Positions 49,837 to 58,938 of a stretch of 64,000 nucleotides of DNA are shown piece by piece. This DNA is from Pelagibacterium sp. 26DY04 (GTDB lineage Bacteria > Pseudomonadota > Alphaproteobacteria > Rhizobiales > Devosiaceae), in assembly GCF_031202305.1 (NCBI RefSeq), contig NZ_CP101731.1, positions 1,984,001 through 2,048,000 on the forward strand, in the 5' to 3' direction. The notes beneath the pieces were generated by a model, which saw only the letters and a list, made by a program, of their open reading frames with translations, did not search any database and was not told where the DNA came from. Every line of letters begins with the position of its first letter. Position 1 is the stretch's first letter. Made by a program: the position numbers and the translations under genes.

Positions 49837-52041
49837 ATGAACCAGATACCCGCAAAACCGCGCGGCCCCCTCAATGTTTCGCGCCGAAAATTTTTGCTCG
49901 GCGGTGCGGCGACCTTGGCCGTCGCCAGCACAGGTACAGGCCTGACACTGGCAACCTTTCTGCCCACCCGAGTTGCGCGCGCCCAGCAAGCCGGGGTCGA
50001 TGTCGCTGCCTTCCTCGAACTGCTTCCCGATGGCACCGCCGTGTTCCAAAGCCCGTTCATCGAAGGTGGACAAGGCATCTATTCGGCCATGGCCCAGATC
50101 GTAGGGGAGGAACTCGACCTCGATCCGGCGCGGTTCATTGTCCAGGCCGCACCTTCAGGTGATCCGTTTGGCGTGATGGGCGGCATGCGCATAACAGGGG
50201 GCAGCTCATCGGTGCGTTCGAGCTACCAGGTGATGCGCCAGCTCGGCGCTTCGGCGCGCGCCATGCTGATCGAAGCTGCGGCCCAGGAATGGGACGTTGA
50301 TGCCAGTGAATTGACCACCGAACCCGGTCTTATCATCCATGCGGCATCGGGGCGCGAGATTGCATATGGTGATCTGGCTGCGGCAGCTATGGACTTGCCG
50401 GTGCCCACCGAAGTGGCGCTCAAGGATCCCGCACAGTTTCGCTGGATCCGGCAGCCCCTCGCTCGCCTCGATGTGCGGGACAAGTCGACGGGGCGCGCCA
50501 ATTTCAGCATCGACTTTCAAGTCGAGGATATGCTGACAGCAGCGGTCCAGCATGCGCCGCGATTGGGGCTGGTGCCGGCCTCCATAACCAACCAGTCCGA
50601 GATCGAACAGATGCGCGGCGTGCATTCGGTGCACATGCTTGCGGGGGCGGTCGCCGTTGTTGCCGACAAATTCTGGCAAGCCCGGCGTGCGGTCGAGGCC
50701 TGCGAGGTGGAATGGGAGCCGGGCGAAGCCGGCGTTTCGATGCCGGAAGATTTCTCGTCGCAGGCATTTCGTGCCACGCTGGCCGACGAGCCAGGACCTG
50801 GCACTGAAGTTGAGGCTGAAGGTGATGCCCTCGCTGCCCTTGAGGCGGCCGAGACAGTGATCGAGGCAGCTTATGACGCACCCTATCTCGCGCATGCCCA
50901 GCTCGAACCCCCTTCGGCCACAGCGCGCTTTAACGAAGATGGTACGCTCGATGTCTGGCTCCCCAACCAAGCACCCGAGATGTTCCAGGCCGCGATTGCC
51001 ACGCAAGCGGGAATCGAGCCTGAGAATGTGCGGATTCATTCCCAAATGCTCGGCGGGTTCTTTGGCAGGCACTTTCTTTACGGAGCCGCCAATCCCTTTC
51101 GGCAGGCAATCGCACTGGCGCAGGCGATCGGTAGGCCGGTCAAGGTTCTTTGGACTCGTGAGGAGGAATTCCTGCGCGATGCCCTCCGCCCGATGGGATA
51201 TGCCCGGTTCCGCGGGGCTGTCGATGAAAATGGCCCGGTCGCGTTGTCGATCGAGGTTGTGGGTGAAGGAGCGGCAAGCCGCTGGTTCGGGTCACCTCCT
51301 GATCAGGATGGTGGAGCTCACGAGGGACTGACCGCCAAGCCTTACGCCATTGCTGATCGACGCGTTGGACATGTGGTGGTGAAGACCCCTGCCGAGATTG
51401 GTTTCTGGCGTTCGGTCGGGCACTCCATGCACGACTATTTCTACGAATCCTTTCTCGACGAAATGGCGCAAGCAGCAGGTCTTGATCCCTTCGAGATGCG
51501 CATGAACCTGCTGTCGGAATCCGAACGGCACCGTAACCTGCTCGCTGCTGTCGGGGACCTCTCTGGCGGCTGGCAGCCAGGGCCCTACACCGCCGATGAC
51601 GGCACCACGCGGGCTCGCGGCGTTGCCATGGCGTCTCCCTTCGGCAGCGAAGTGGCAACCATTGCGGAAGTCTCGGTGCTCAATGACAGCGTTCAGGTCC
51701 ATCAGATCTGGGTGGCCATAGATCCTGGCCAGATCGTCAACCCCGCTGTCATCGAGGCGCAGGTCCAGTCGGCCGTGGCCCTTGGGGTATCACAGACCCT
51801 TGTCGAGGAACTCGTTTACGAGAATGGCCAGCCCACCGCTCGCAATTTCGGTCCTTATCAGATCCTGAGGCCCAGTCAGATGCCGCAGGTTCACGTCAAG
51901 ATCATCGAAAGCGGTGCGCCGATGGGCGGAATTGGCGAGCCCGGAGTTCCTGGTGTCCCGCCGGCTATCGTCAATGCCGTGGCGACGCTCACCGGGCAGC
52001 GCATACGTTCGCTTCCCCTTTCCAAGCACAGTTTCAGCTGA
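49837..52041 (+). CDS. iorB: Isoquinoline 1-oxidoreductase-type molybdopterin subunit (xanthine dehydrogenase family)
   Basis: A 734-residue molybdenum hydroxylase large subunit, probably periplasmic. A twin-arginine signal SRRKFLLGGAATLAVAST occurs at residues 15-32. Moco-binding blocks include GGQGIYSAMAQIVGEELDLD, GGSSSVRSSYQVMRQLG, LGGFFGRHF and the catalytic Glu in GGIGEPGVPGVPPAIVNA. Members hydroxylate N-heteroaromatics or oxidise aldehydes using Moco and a cytochrome c acceptor. No cytochrome or XdhC-like gene is adjacent. Flanked on both sides by mobile-element relics. Confidence 0.92.
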   Translation: MNQIPAKPRGPLNVSRRKFLLGGAATLAVASTGTGLTLATFLPTRVARAQQAGVDVAAFLELLPDGTAVFQSPFIEGGQGIYSAMAQIVGEELDLDPARFIVQAAPSGDPFGVMGGMRITGGSSSVRSSYQVMRQLGASARAMLIEAAAQEWDVDASELTTEPGLIIHAASGREIAYGDLAAAAMDLPVPTEVALKDPAQFRWIRQPLARLDVRDKSTGRANFSIDFQVEDMLTAAVQHAPRLGLVPASITNQSEIEQMRGVHSVHMLAGAVAVVADKFWQARRAVEACEVEWEPGEAGVSMPEDFSSQAFRATLADEPGPGTEVEAEGDALAALEAAETVIEAAYDAPYLAHAQLEPPSATARFNEDGTLDVWLPNQAPEMFQAAIATQAGIEPENVRIHSQMLGGFFGRHFLYGAANPFRQAIALAQAIGRPVKVLWTREEEFLRDALRPMGYARFRGAVDENGPVALSIEVVGEGAASRWFGSPPDQDGGAHEGLTAKPYAIADRRVGHVVVKTPAEIGFWRSVGHSMHDYFYESFLDEMAQAAGLDPFEMRMNLLSESERHRNLLAAVGDLSGGWQPGPYTADDGTTRARGVAMASPFGSEVATIAEVSVLNDSVQVHQIWVAIDPGQIVNPAVIEAQVQSAVALGVSQTLVEELVYENGQPTARNFGPYQILRPSQMPQVHVKIIESGAPMGGIGEPGVPGVPPAIVNAVATLTGQRIRSLPLSKHSFS

Positions 52042-52064
52042 TCGGGTGGGAAGGACGAATGACC

Positions 52065-52090
52065 CTCCTGCAGGATAACTCCTGCAGGAG
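52065..52090 (+). terminator. Hairpin downstream of iorB
   Basis: Stem CTCCTGCAGG / CCTGCAGGAG with a 6-nt loop, 24 bp past the iorB stop. Each arm contains the palindrome TCCTGCAGGA. No T-run follows, so termination strength is uncertain. Confidence 0.5.
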
Positions 52091-52194
52091 AGCCGGGCTG
52101 GCGTCTAAGGCCGCGCAACCGTGAAACTCCGAGCATTCGGCGTCCAGGGGCAAGCCGACTACACATCAGACGATCTATTCCTCGCCGTGTTTTG

Positions 52195-52600
52195 GGCCTG
52201 ATTCCTGTTAACTTTAACGCTTGACCTGAACCAATCCCTGGCTAAATCGCCCTTTGCATATTGAGCAACGACTGCTTCAAGTTGTCCTTGGGTGAAGGGC
52301 TTTGCGAGCCGAGGCAGGTCGATGGTCCGACCCTGCGACATTGCTCGTTGCCAGAAGGATCGGCAGATGCTGCCATTCCTGCCTGATGCCGTCGACCAAC
52401 TGCAGCCCGTCATCTTGGGCATCGCGTGATCGAGAAAAACCAAGGGCGATGTCGGAGCGCGAGCGCAGCTTGCCCAGAGTGTCGCTGCCCGATGTGGCTG
52501 GCACCACCGTATGGCCGAGATCCTCGAGTATCGCGACAATGCCCATCAACACCAGCGGATCATGTCGATCGCCAGGATCGTCTGCAGTCCTGATCCGGTA
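52195..52600 (-). pseudogene. Response-regulator receiver domain relic
   Basis: A receiver domain spread over several frames on the minus strand. TILAID (then a lost base) precedes VLMGIVAILEDLGHTVVPAT and GSDTLGKLRSRSDIAL. VFLDHAMPKMTG holds the phospho-acceptor Asp, then GLQLVDGIRQEWQHLPILLA, then LPRLAKPFTQGQLEAVVAQY with the conserved Lys-Pro. At least three frame changes are needed. It resembles the C-terminal receiver of a hybrid histidine kinase. Ends are approximate. Confidence 0.8.
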
Positions 52601-52854
52601 TGCGGCACCTCCGGCATACCTTCGTGGCCTTGCTGATTTTCGACGGCTGCGAGGATGAGGACATTTCCACGGTCGTAGGTCACGGATCGATCGCCGTTAC
52701 GCTCGACATCTACGGATATCTCTTCGACCTCAAGAAAAGCGGTTGGGAGACATGGCCAAGCGACGGCGACCCCGCCAACGATCCGGATACGGATGCCCTG
52801 GAGCTCGCTTATGATCCCCGTTGCCCCCTATGTCATCCGATTCACACCCGGTGA
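52594..52854 (+). pseudogene. Tyrosine recombinase/phage integrase, C-terminal fragment
   Basis: About 85 residues. RHLRHTFVALLIFDGCEDED holds the HxxR box, VVGHGSIAVTLDIYGYLFD holds the second box with GH and the nucleophilic Tyr. The rest of the catalytic and core-binding domains is absent: the frame starts abruptly beside the receiver relic. It signals a past integrative element. No att repeat or tRNA is seen. Confidence 0.8.
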
Positions 52855-53244
52855 GGACGATCAGGTAGCGGCACGCCGGATCATGAAGGCCTTGATCGCA
52901 GCCGAAACCCGCCGACCGGAAACATCCGCTCTTCCCGGCCATGTGACCACAACTCTTCCACCGACACTAAACAAGTTGCTTCAGAACGTCTGCGCTGCCG
53001 TTGCCGACGGTGACGGGGTTTCGGTCATAGTGCTTGAGGATCGGGAATTGCTGCCGGTTCGGGATATCGCCGAAGTTCTCGGTATGGTCCTTCCCAAATC
53101 ACCCGCCTGCTGAAATCCGGCACTTTGCGTAAGCACAAGTACAACGCCGGAAGAAAGCGGCTCGTGCCCGCTTCGGCAATTGCCGAAAGATTGCAAGCGG
53201 CGCCTCGACAGAGGAAGCATCCTGTCGACCGCTCCCGAAAGTGA
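52811..53244 (+). pseudogene. Excisionase-like HTH protein gene with single-base frameshift
   Basis: The first frame (52811-53113) gives LPPTLNKLLQNVCAAVADGD, SVIVLEDRELLPVRDIAEVL. After a probable lost base near 53092 the frame continues SQITRLLKSGTLRKHKYNAG and RKRLVPASAIAERLQ to a stop at 53242. Together they resemble excisionase/MerR-type HTH proteins and some antitoxins. The order recombinase then small HTH protein fits an integrative-element remnant. The original reading is inferred. Confidence 0.6.
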
Positions 53245-53346
53245 CACCGCATCCGTGGATGCCAAGGCATCCCGCCAGGGTTGAGGACGAGGGCTGAGGA
53301 ATTCCCCCCTGCCCTGGTCCATAGGTTTCTGGATTTGCCAGTTCTC

Positions 53347-54300
53347 TTACATACAGTCGGCGATATACTCGTACCGGTCGGCCAGATCCGGCTCGTCCGA
53401 GGTGATAGCAACGATCTCGGTCATGGTGACGGGCTCGACCTCCTCACCGGCGAAGAGACTCGCGGCGATATCCATGGCGACCTCGCCCTGCTGGCGCGGA
53501 TTCTGCGCAATCAAGGCCTGGAGTTCGCCGTTCTTCAAGGCCGCCACCTGGGCACTGGCGGCGTCATAGGCCACCATCTTAACTTGGCCCACCGCCCCGG
53601 CCTGCCGCAGCCCGGTGATGGCGCCGATCGCCCCCTGATCATTGGTCGAGAAAATTCCGGCCAGATCGGGGTGGGCCGACAGCGTAGAGGTCACGATCTC
53701 GGCGGCGCGCTGGGGGTCGTTGGATTGATATTGCGCGCCGAGATATTCAATATCGGGATAGTTCTCGGCCAGCGCGGCCTCGAAACCGGCGGTGCGGGCG
53801 TCTTGAGCTAGAGAGCCGGGCGGCTGGGTAATGACCAGCACCTTACCGCTGCCGCCGATCAGCTGGGCAAGCTGGTCGGCAGCCATGGCCCCACCTTCCT
53901 CATTATCGGTGAGGATCTGGGTTTCGAGGATGGAAACATCGGAGATCGTCTGGTCGACTGTCAAAACCTTGGTGCCGCGTTCGGCCAATTCCCGCATGGG
54001 TGCGATCAGCGCCTGCATGTCGGTGGGAACGATGGCGGCGACGTCTGGTCCACGTGCGGTCACGGCGTTGACCACCGGTATCTGGGCGTCCGCAGCAAAC
54101 TGGTCCGCGGCCGAGACCGTGAGTGCGAGGCCAAGTTCGTCGGCGCGCGCCATGGCGCCGCACTGCATGGCTTGGTAGAAGGGGCTGCCGCTCGAGCCGA
54201 GCACAAGGTCGACTGTGCCCTCGTCCTGGGCTGTTGCTCCCACGGCCCCGAAACAAGTGAGGGCGAGGCCTGCCACGGCCAATCGAATTGGTTTTGTCAT
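53347..54300 (-). CDS. Sugar ABC transporter substrate-binding protein (RbsB-like)
   Basis: A 317-residue periplasmic binding protein. Signal peptide: LAVAGLALTCFGAVGATAQ, cleaved after ATA or nearby. The fold is the Peripla_BP_4 type, with GSSGSPFYQAMQCGAMARAD near the start, VLTVDQTISDV, IFSTNDQGAIGAITGLRQAG and QNPRQQGEVAMDIAASL. It ends YIADCM. Last gene of the operon, 39 bp after the permease, with a GGGAGA site. Sugar identity unknown. Confidence 0.94.
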   Translation of the reverse strand: MTKPIRLAVAGLALTCFGAVGATAQDEGTVDLVLGSSGSPFYQAMQCGAMARADELGLALTVSAADQFAADAQIPVVNAVTARGPDVAAIVPTDMQALIAPMRELAERGTKVLTVDQTISDVSILETQILTDNEEGGAMAADQLAQLIGGSGKVLVITQPPGSLAQDARTAGFEAALAENYPDIEYLGAQYQSNDPQRAAEIVTSTLSAHPDLAGIFSTNDQGAIGAITGLRQAGAVGQVKMVAYDAASAQVAALKNGELQALIAQNPRQQGEVAMDIAASLFAGEEVEPVTMTEIVAITSDEPDLADRYEYIADCM

Positions 54301-54339
54301 TACGCTTTTCTCCCTTTGAGTTGGCGGGACCGCTTCCGG

Positions 54340-55374
54340 CTAACCCCGCTTGCGCAGCCGTCGCTTGAGTTGATCGATCCAGACGGCGAGGATCAGGACG
54401 GCACCCATGGCTACGGTCTGCCAGAACGGCGGAATGCCAAGGATGACGAACCCGTTGAGCAGGATGATGGGAATGAAGACCCCTACTACGGTTCCGAACA
54501 CGCTGCCCCGGCCGCCGAACAGGCTGGTGCCGCCCAGAACCACCGCCGAGATGGTGGCGAGGTTGTCCATGGTGTGGCCGTTGATGGTGGTGGTTGAAAA
54601 GCGTGCATTGGACATGACGGCGGCGATGCCGGCCATCAGCCCAGAAATAGCATAGACCTCGATCAGCCGGCGCGTGGTGGGAATGCCGTTGCGGCGGCTG
54701 GCCTCCGCGTTCGAGCCCACCGCGAAGACGTGCATGCCGAAGCGAGTGAGGTGCAGGACGATCCCCGCCACGATCACCACCGCTGCCGCGATCAAAACCA
54801 GCATGGGGATGCCCAGCAGCCGGCCTGAGCCGATCTGGGTGACGAGCAACTCGGGCATGGCGCGGACGTCGACCCCGCCCGAAAGGATCTGCGCGCCGCC
54901 CAAAGCCATCCCCATGCTGCCCAGCGTCACGATGAGCGGCGGAATCTTGGCAATGGCGACGAGGACGCCGTTGAGTGCCCCCCAAGCGGCCCCGACGGCA
55001 AGAGCAGCAAGCGTGCCGATGGCGATGACGTCCCAGCCCGCGTCCGTGGTCCCGTAGGTGGTGCCGTCGGCGCCCGAAAGCATGAGCATCAGCTTGGCCG
55101 ACACCACCGAGGAAAACACCAGCACCGACCCTACCGAGAGGTCGATCCCCGAAGTCATGATCACATAGGTCTGCCCCACCGCAAGTACGAGCAGGATGGC
55201 CGCGTTGATCGCCAGTTGTTGGACGTTGTAGGCCGAACCGAACTGGGCCGGACGCAGGATGAGGAAGAAGGCGACAAGCCCCAGCAGCAAAAGGAAGATC
55301 CAGCCATTGGTGACCAGGCGCAGGAAGCGCTCCTCGGCGGTTTCGGTCTTGGTGATGGCAATATCGTTGCTCAC
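54340..55374 (-). CDS. Sugar ABC transporter permease (RbsC-like)
   Basis: A 344-residue inner-membrane permease of the BPD_transp_2 type. About 8-10 hydrophobic segments, with SGIDLSVGSVLVFSSVVSAK, NGVLVAIAKIPPLIVTLGSM, GSNAEASRRNGIP (the ATPase-coupling region) and VVLGGTSLFGGRGSVFGTV. It overlaps the ATPase gene by 4 bp. Pairs with the binding protein downstream and the ATPase upstream. Confidence 0.95.
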   Translation of the reverse strand: MSNDIAITKTETAEERFLRLVTNGWIFLLLLGLVAFFLILRPAQFGSAYNVQQLAINAAILLVLAVGQTYVIMTSGIDLSVGSVLVFSSVVSAKLMLMLSGADGTTYGTTDAGWDVIAIGTLAALAVGAAWGALNGVLVAIAKIPPLIVTLGSMGMALGGAQILSGGVDVRAMPELLVTQIGSGRLLGIPMLVLIAAAVVIVAGIVLHLTRFGMHVFAVGSNAEASRRNGIPTTRRLIEVYAISGLMAGIAAVMSNARFSTTTINGHTMDNLATISAVVLGGTSLFGGRGSVFGTVVGVFIPIILLNGFVILGIPPFWQTVAMGAVLILAVWIDQLKRRLRKRG

Positions 55375-56135
55375 GCGCTTTGCTCCCTGAGTTTGCCGCT
55401 CGTCATCTCGCGGACGAGGTCGTCCACCGTGGCGTCAGCTGCCTTGAGATCGGCCACCGTCTGGCCCAGCCGCAGCACCTGGATGCGGTCGGCGACTTCG
55501 AGCACTTGCGGCATGTTGTGGCTGATCAGCACCACCGAGGTGCCCTCGTCACGGATGCGGCGGCACAGCTCCAGGACGCGCTGGGTCTGTACCACGCCGA
55601 GCGCGGCGGTTGGCTCGTCGAGGATGACGAGCTTGCGTGCCCACATGGCCGCCCGGGCGATGGCCACGGACTGACGCTGGCCGCCGGAGAGCGAATCGAT
55701 CGAGACGCGATGGGATTTGAGCTGCACACCCAGTCGTGCGAACTGCTCGACCGACCGCCGTTGCATCTCTCCCCGGTCGAGGAAGCCGAACCGACTCCAA
55801 AAGCCTTTCCGCAGCACTTCGCGGCCCAGAAAGAGATTGTCAGACGGCGTCAGGTCAGCAGCCAGCGCCAGATCCTGGTAGACGGTCGCGATCCCGGCCG
55901 CCTGAGCGTCCGTGGGCGAGGAAAAGCTCTCCGGTCGACCCTCGACAAAAATCGTGCCTTCGTTGGGCCGATCGGCCCCGGCGAGTATCTTGACCAGCGT
56001 CGACTTGCCCGCGCCGTTGTCTCCGATCAGCGCCACGATCTCTCCGGACATCACCTTGAAATCGGCACCATCGAGCGCCCGGACATGACCGAAGGTTCTC
56101 CTGATGCCCCGGGCGTCGAGTAGCGGCGCGGTCAT
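55371..56135 (-). CDS. Sugar ABC transporter ATP-binding protein (single domain)
   Basis: A 254-residue ATPase with one nucleotide-binding domain, like FrcA and unlike the two-domain RbsA. Walker A GDNGAGKSTLVKIL, Q-loop ATVYQDLALA, signature LSGGQRQSVAIARA, Walker B LVILDEPTAAL and H-loop ISHNM are intact. Coupled by 4-bp overlaps at both ends. Confidence 0.95.
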   Translation of the reverse strand: MTAPLLDARGIRRTFGHVRALDGADFKVMSGEIVALIGDNGAGKSTLVKILAGADRPNEGTIFVEGRPESFSSPTDAQAAGIATVYQDLALAADLTPSDNLFLGREVLRKGFWSRFGFLDRGEMQRRSVEQFARLGVQLKSHRVSIDSLSGGQRQSVAIARAAMWARKLVILDEPTAALGVVQTQRVLELCRRIRDEGTSVVLISHNMPQVLEVADRIQVLRLGQTVADLKAADATVDDLVREMTSGKLREQSA

Positions 56136-56431
56136 GAGCCCGCTTCCAGGCCGATATTGTTGGAAAAGGCGAAAAACTGGTTGTAGCGCGCCGCGCAGAG
56201 CTCTGACCAGTATTCGAAGATGGCGCCTGTCTCCGGGAAGCGCCAGATCTCAACTTCCTGGAAATCGTGCTGGCCGCGAATGTGGAAACGGCCCTGGAAG
56301 GCGGCGCCCTTGTCTTGAGCGGAGGCACGCACTATCTCCCAATTCCTTTCGAGCGCCTCTTTTTGCTCTTGGTCGAGCCCGTACCAATGGGGCCGTGGGC
56401 GACAATAGTGGATCCAGATGGAATCGGTCAT
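56132..56431 (-). CDS. Small protein of unknown function (possible dimeric alpha-beta barrel)
   Basis: A 99-residue cytoplasmic protein rich in aromatic residues. Notable stretches are IHYCRPRPHWYGLDQEQKEA, a central helix and FHIRGQHDFQEVEIWRFPET, then FEYWSELCAARYNQFFAFSN. It may belong to the DUF6616 group, but I am not sure. The pattern beta-helix-beta-beta-helix-beta suggests a dimeric alpha-beta barrel fold such as in mutarotases. It is 2 bp from the 244-residue gene and overlaps the ATPase gene by 4 bp, so it belongs to the sugar operon. Confidence 0.75.
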   Translation of the reverse strand: MTDSIWIHYCRPRPHWYGLDQEQKEALERNWEIVRASAQDKGAAFQGRFHIRGQHDFQEVEIWRFPETGAIFEYWSELCAARYNQFFAFSNNIGLEAGS

Positions 56432-56433
56432 TT

Positions 56434-57168
56434 TCAGAACTGCCTCGGAGCAATCAGGGTTTCGATCGGCGCGATGCGGCCAACGATGTGGCGTGACGTT
56501 GTGAACTTGAAATCGGCCACCGCCTCATGGCCGCGAATGGCGGCGTCGGCGGTATCGGGGCCATCGATCTCCCAGGCGCCCAGATGATGCCAACCATGCG
56601 ACCAATCCATGCGGTGGCGGCCGGCGATGTTGACGCCCAAGGCCAAGTCACCCTTGAAGGCGATATCGCATTCGAGATCGTATTCAGTGCGCGCGGCTTC
56701 CGATGCCTCGCACCATTGGTCGTTCCATTCCCAAAGGGCCAGAAACGCCCAGTCGTGATCGGTCAAGCTGCCCTTGCCCATGACGGGGGCAAACTCCTTG
56801 ATCCCGATAAGCCATTCGGTGCGGAATATTCTGGCCCAGCCCGCCTTCTCCAGCCTGATGGTGCCCCGGAGCGCTGCCTCAGGATCGGGGGCTTCGAAGA
56901 CACCGGCCACGTCGTGGCCATGGGCAAAGCCGGTCGCAAGAGCGCACGGGGCGTTGGGGGCCTCGGAATCGAAGACCTTCCGCAAGGTAAGTGTCCAGCC
57001 CTCATCGGCGAGTCGGTCGAGTTCGGAGAGGATGGTATCCCGCTCAGCAGGTCCATAGGCTCCTGGGAGATCGTCGTGCCGCGTACTCATGAACATCACC
57101 GAAGCGCGCGACTTGGCGCTGGAAACATCGGCGGTAAAGACGTCGGTATCCCCGGTCAGGCTTGTCAT
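56434..57168 (-). CDS. Protein of unknown function with two internally similar halves
   Basis: A 244-residue cytoplasmic protein I do not recognise. The first half (about 25-125) has GHDVAGVFEAPDPEAALRGT and ARIFRTEWLIGIKEF. The second half (about 135-240) has WHHLGAWEIDGPDTADAAIR and FTTSRHIVGRIAPI. Both halves show the order Gly-His/Asp, Trp- or Phe-containing strand, helix with Ala, and Thr/Ser-x-x-x-x-Gly end, so an internal duplication is likely. AAGGAA precedes the ATG at 57168, which overlaps the btpA stop by 4 bp. Member of the sugar operon. Confidence 0.75.
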   Translation of the reverse strand: MTSLTGDTDVFTADVSSAKSRASVMFMSTRHDDLPGAYGPAERDTILSELDRLADEGWTLTLRKVFDSEAPNAPCALATGFAHGHDVAGVFEAPDPEAALRGTIRLEKAGWARIFRTEWLIGIKEFAPVMGKGSLTDHDWAFLALWEWNDQWCEASEAARTEYDLECDIAFKGDLALGVNIAGRHRMDWSHGWHHLGAWEIDGPDTADAAIRGHEAVADFKFTTSRHIVGRIAPIETLIAPRQF

Positions 57169-58010
57169 AACCGTTCCTTTTCGACCGCGTTCATCAACTG
57201 CTCGACACGGTGAGGATCGACCGGGTTCCACCATTTGGCATCGTGCTTGAGCCACTGACCGACGATCGCCCCATCCGCCGCCGCCATGAGCGCGGGTACC
57301 TGTTCGGGGGAAAGCCCCGAGCCCACAATCACCGGCAGGTTAGTGCCAGCGCGCACTTCAGCCACCTCCTCGGGGCGGGTGGGCGAACCGGTGCGGGTGC
57401 CCGTGGCGATCAGGACGTCGGCGTCGAACCATTCAGCGTCCGTCGCCTGCTCGGCGATCGAACGGTCGGCGGTGATCGCGTGGGCGCCGAACTTTACGTG
57501 AACATCCGCGAAGATCGAGACGTCCTTGGCCCCGATCTGCGCGCGGTAGCGCATGGCAAGGGCAGCAGGGCCGTTGAGGAAACCTTCATTGGCCACGTAG
57601 GCATTGACCCACTGATTGACACGCACCCAGCGCGCGCCAACCGCCTTGGCGACGGCCAGGCCCGGAATGGCGCCGTTGGCCACGCAAGTGATGCCAATGG
57701 GGGTATCAACCGCGCCGCGGATTTCCTGACACACCGCACTCAGTGCCGCAACGGTCTCGTAGCCGATATCCTCGGGGCGCGAGAAGGGCATGTCGCCGGC
57801 GTTCTCGACCATAATGCCATCGATGCCGCCCTGGGATAGAGTGCGAGCATCGGCTAGTGCGGCGGCGATGATCCCCGCCATGCTCTCACCTTCGTAGCGC
57901 GGCGCTCCCGGCAAGGCGCGCAGGTGGATTACGCCAATGATCGGCTTCTTGCGTTTGAAATGGACATCCAGCGCGTTGTCTTTCGCCGGCATCACGATGG
58001 GCGGAGTCAT
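57165..58010 (-). CDS. BtpA/SgcQ family protein
   Basis: A 281-residue TIM-barrel-type protein. Family blocks are KPIIGVIHLRALPGAPRYEG, GGIDGIMVENAGDMPFS, GITCVANGAIPGLAVAKAVG, FADVHVKFGAHAI and IVGSGLSPEQVPALMAAADG. BtpA was named for photosystem I biogenesis in cyanobacteria, but SgcQ-like members sit in sugar operons, as here. The catalytic activity is unproven; aldolase- or isomerase-like chemistry on a phosphorylated sugar is a fair inference. The ATG at 58010 overlaps the pfkB stop. Confidence 0.9.
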   Translation of the reverse strand: MTPPIVMPAKDNALDVHFKRKKPIIGVIHLRALPGAPRYEGESMAGIIAAALADARTLSQGGIDGIMVENAGDMPFSRPEDIGYETVAALSAVCQEIRGAVDTPIGITCVANGAIPGLAVAKAVGARWVRVNQWVNAYVANEGFLNGPAALAMRYRAQIGAKDVSIFADVHVKFGAHAITADRSIAEQATDAEWFDADVLIATGTRTGSPTRPEEVAEVRAGTNLPVIVGSGLSPEQVPALMAAADGAIVGQWLKHDAKWWNPVDPHRVEQLMNAVEKERL

Positions 58011-58903
58011 TGGACCTCTTCTTGATCGTAAAGGGATTGGAGTTCGGTCGCGGTGGGGTAGGCCGTTTGGGCGCCAAACCTGCCGCACGAGATCGTCGCC
58101 GCGCGCACCGCGCGTTTCAGGCTGACCGCTGCATCGAGACCGGCCTCAAGGCCGGCCAGAAGCCAACCCGCCAGGCAGTCACCAGCTCCGGTCGTATCGA
58201 GAATGGGCAGGCCAGACGGCGGTGGCGCGGAAACAACGTTCCCGGCTGAATGAAATTCGGCCCCAGCCGCGCCGCGCGTCCTGACAATGGCGTGCGCGCC
58301 CATGGCGAAAAGCCTTTCAACGGCATTGCCTCCAATGGCCTGGGCGGCACGATCGTTGACGAACAGAATCCGCGCGCCATCGATCATCTTGGCAAGACTA
58401 TTGATGCCGGACGCGAAGCTCGCCGGCTCCAGATCGATAGACCAAGCGCGGCCGGATGCCCGGGCGCGGTCTATCAGGACTTCGGCCGCAGGCCCAAAAC
58501 AAGCAGTGTGGACGTGGCGTACCCCGGTAAGATCGGAGGAACCAACGACGTCCGGCGAGGGATAGAGTGAGACGCCGGGATAAAGCAGAAGCCGCTTTTC
58601 ACCATGCGGCTCGAGAAGGGTAACCACGCGGCACAGCTTGCCGGGACTTTCGGCCGCGAGGAGAGTCAGCTCCTCCTGACACAGCACTTCCCGAACATAG
58701 GTGGAAGCATGATCGCTGCCCAACTGCACGAGAAGACGGGCCTGCCCCCCTGCGCGCGCGAAAGCCACCGCCGTATTGGCGACGACACCACCCACGCTCT
58801 CCTCGGCCCCGATGCAATGCACCTTTTCGTCTAGGTCGGGCACGTGGGACATCGCAAGGCTCAGATCGAGACTCACATCGCCGACAAAAAGCGTCGCGTT
58901 CAT
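58007..58903 (-). CDS. PfkB family carbohydrate kinase
   Basis: A 298-residue ribokinase-fold kinase. ESVGGVVANTAVAFARAGGQ near the start is the substrate-binding GG region, and the C-terminal signature DTTGAGDCLAGWLLAGLEAG has the catalytic Asp and anion hole. First gene of the operon, preceded by the divergent promoter region with its two operator-like sites. The phosphorylated sugar or nucleoside is unknown; ribokinase-like substrates are likely. Confidence 0.94.
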   Translation of the reverse strand: MNATLFVGDVSLDLSLAMSHVPDLDEKVHCIGAEESVGGVVANTAVAFARAGGQARLLVQLGSDHASTYVREVLCQEELTLLAAESPGKLCRVVTLLEPHGEKRLLLYPGVSLYPSPDVVGSSDLTGVRHVHTACFGPAAEVLIDRARASGRAWSIDLEPASFASGINSLAKMIDGARILFVNDRAAQAIGGNAVERLFAMGAHAIVRTRGAAGAEFHSAGNVVSAPPPSGLPILDTTGAGDCLAGWLLAGLEAGLDAAVSLKRAVRAATISCGRFGAQTAYPTATELQSLYDQEEVQ

Positions 58904-58938
58904 CGTTCCCCCTTCCTGGTTCCAACATTTGGTAACAA

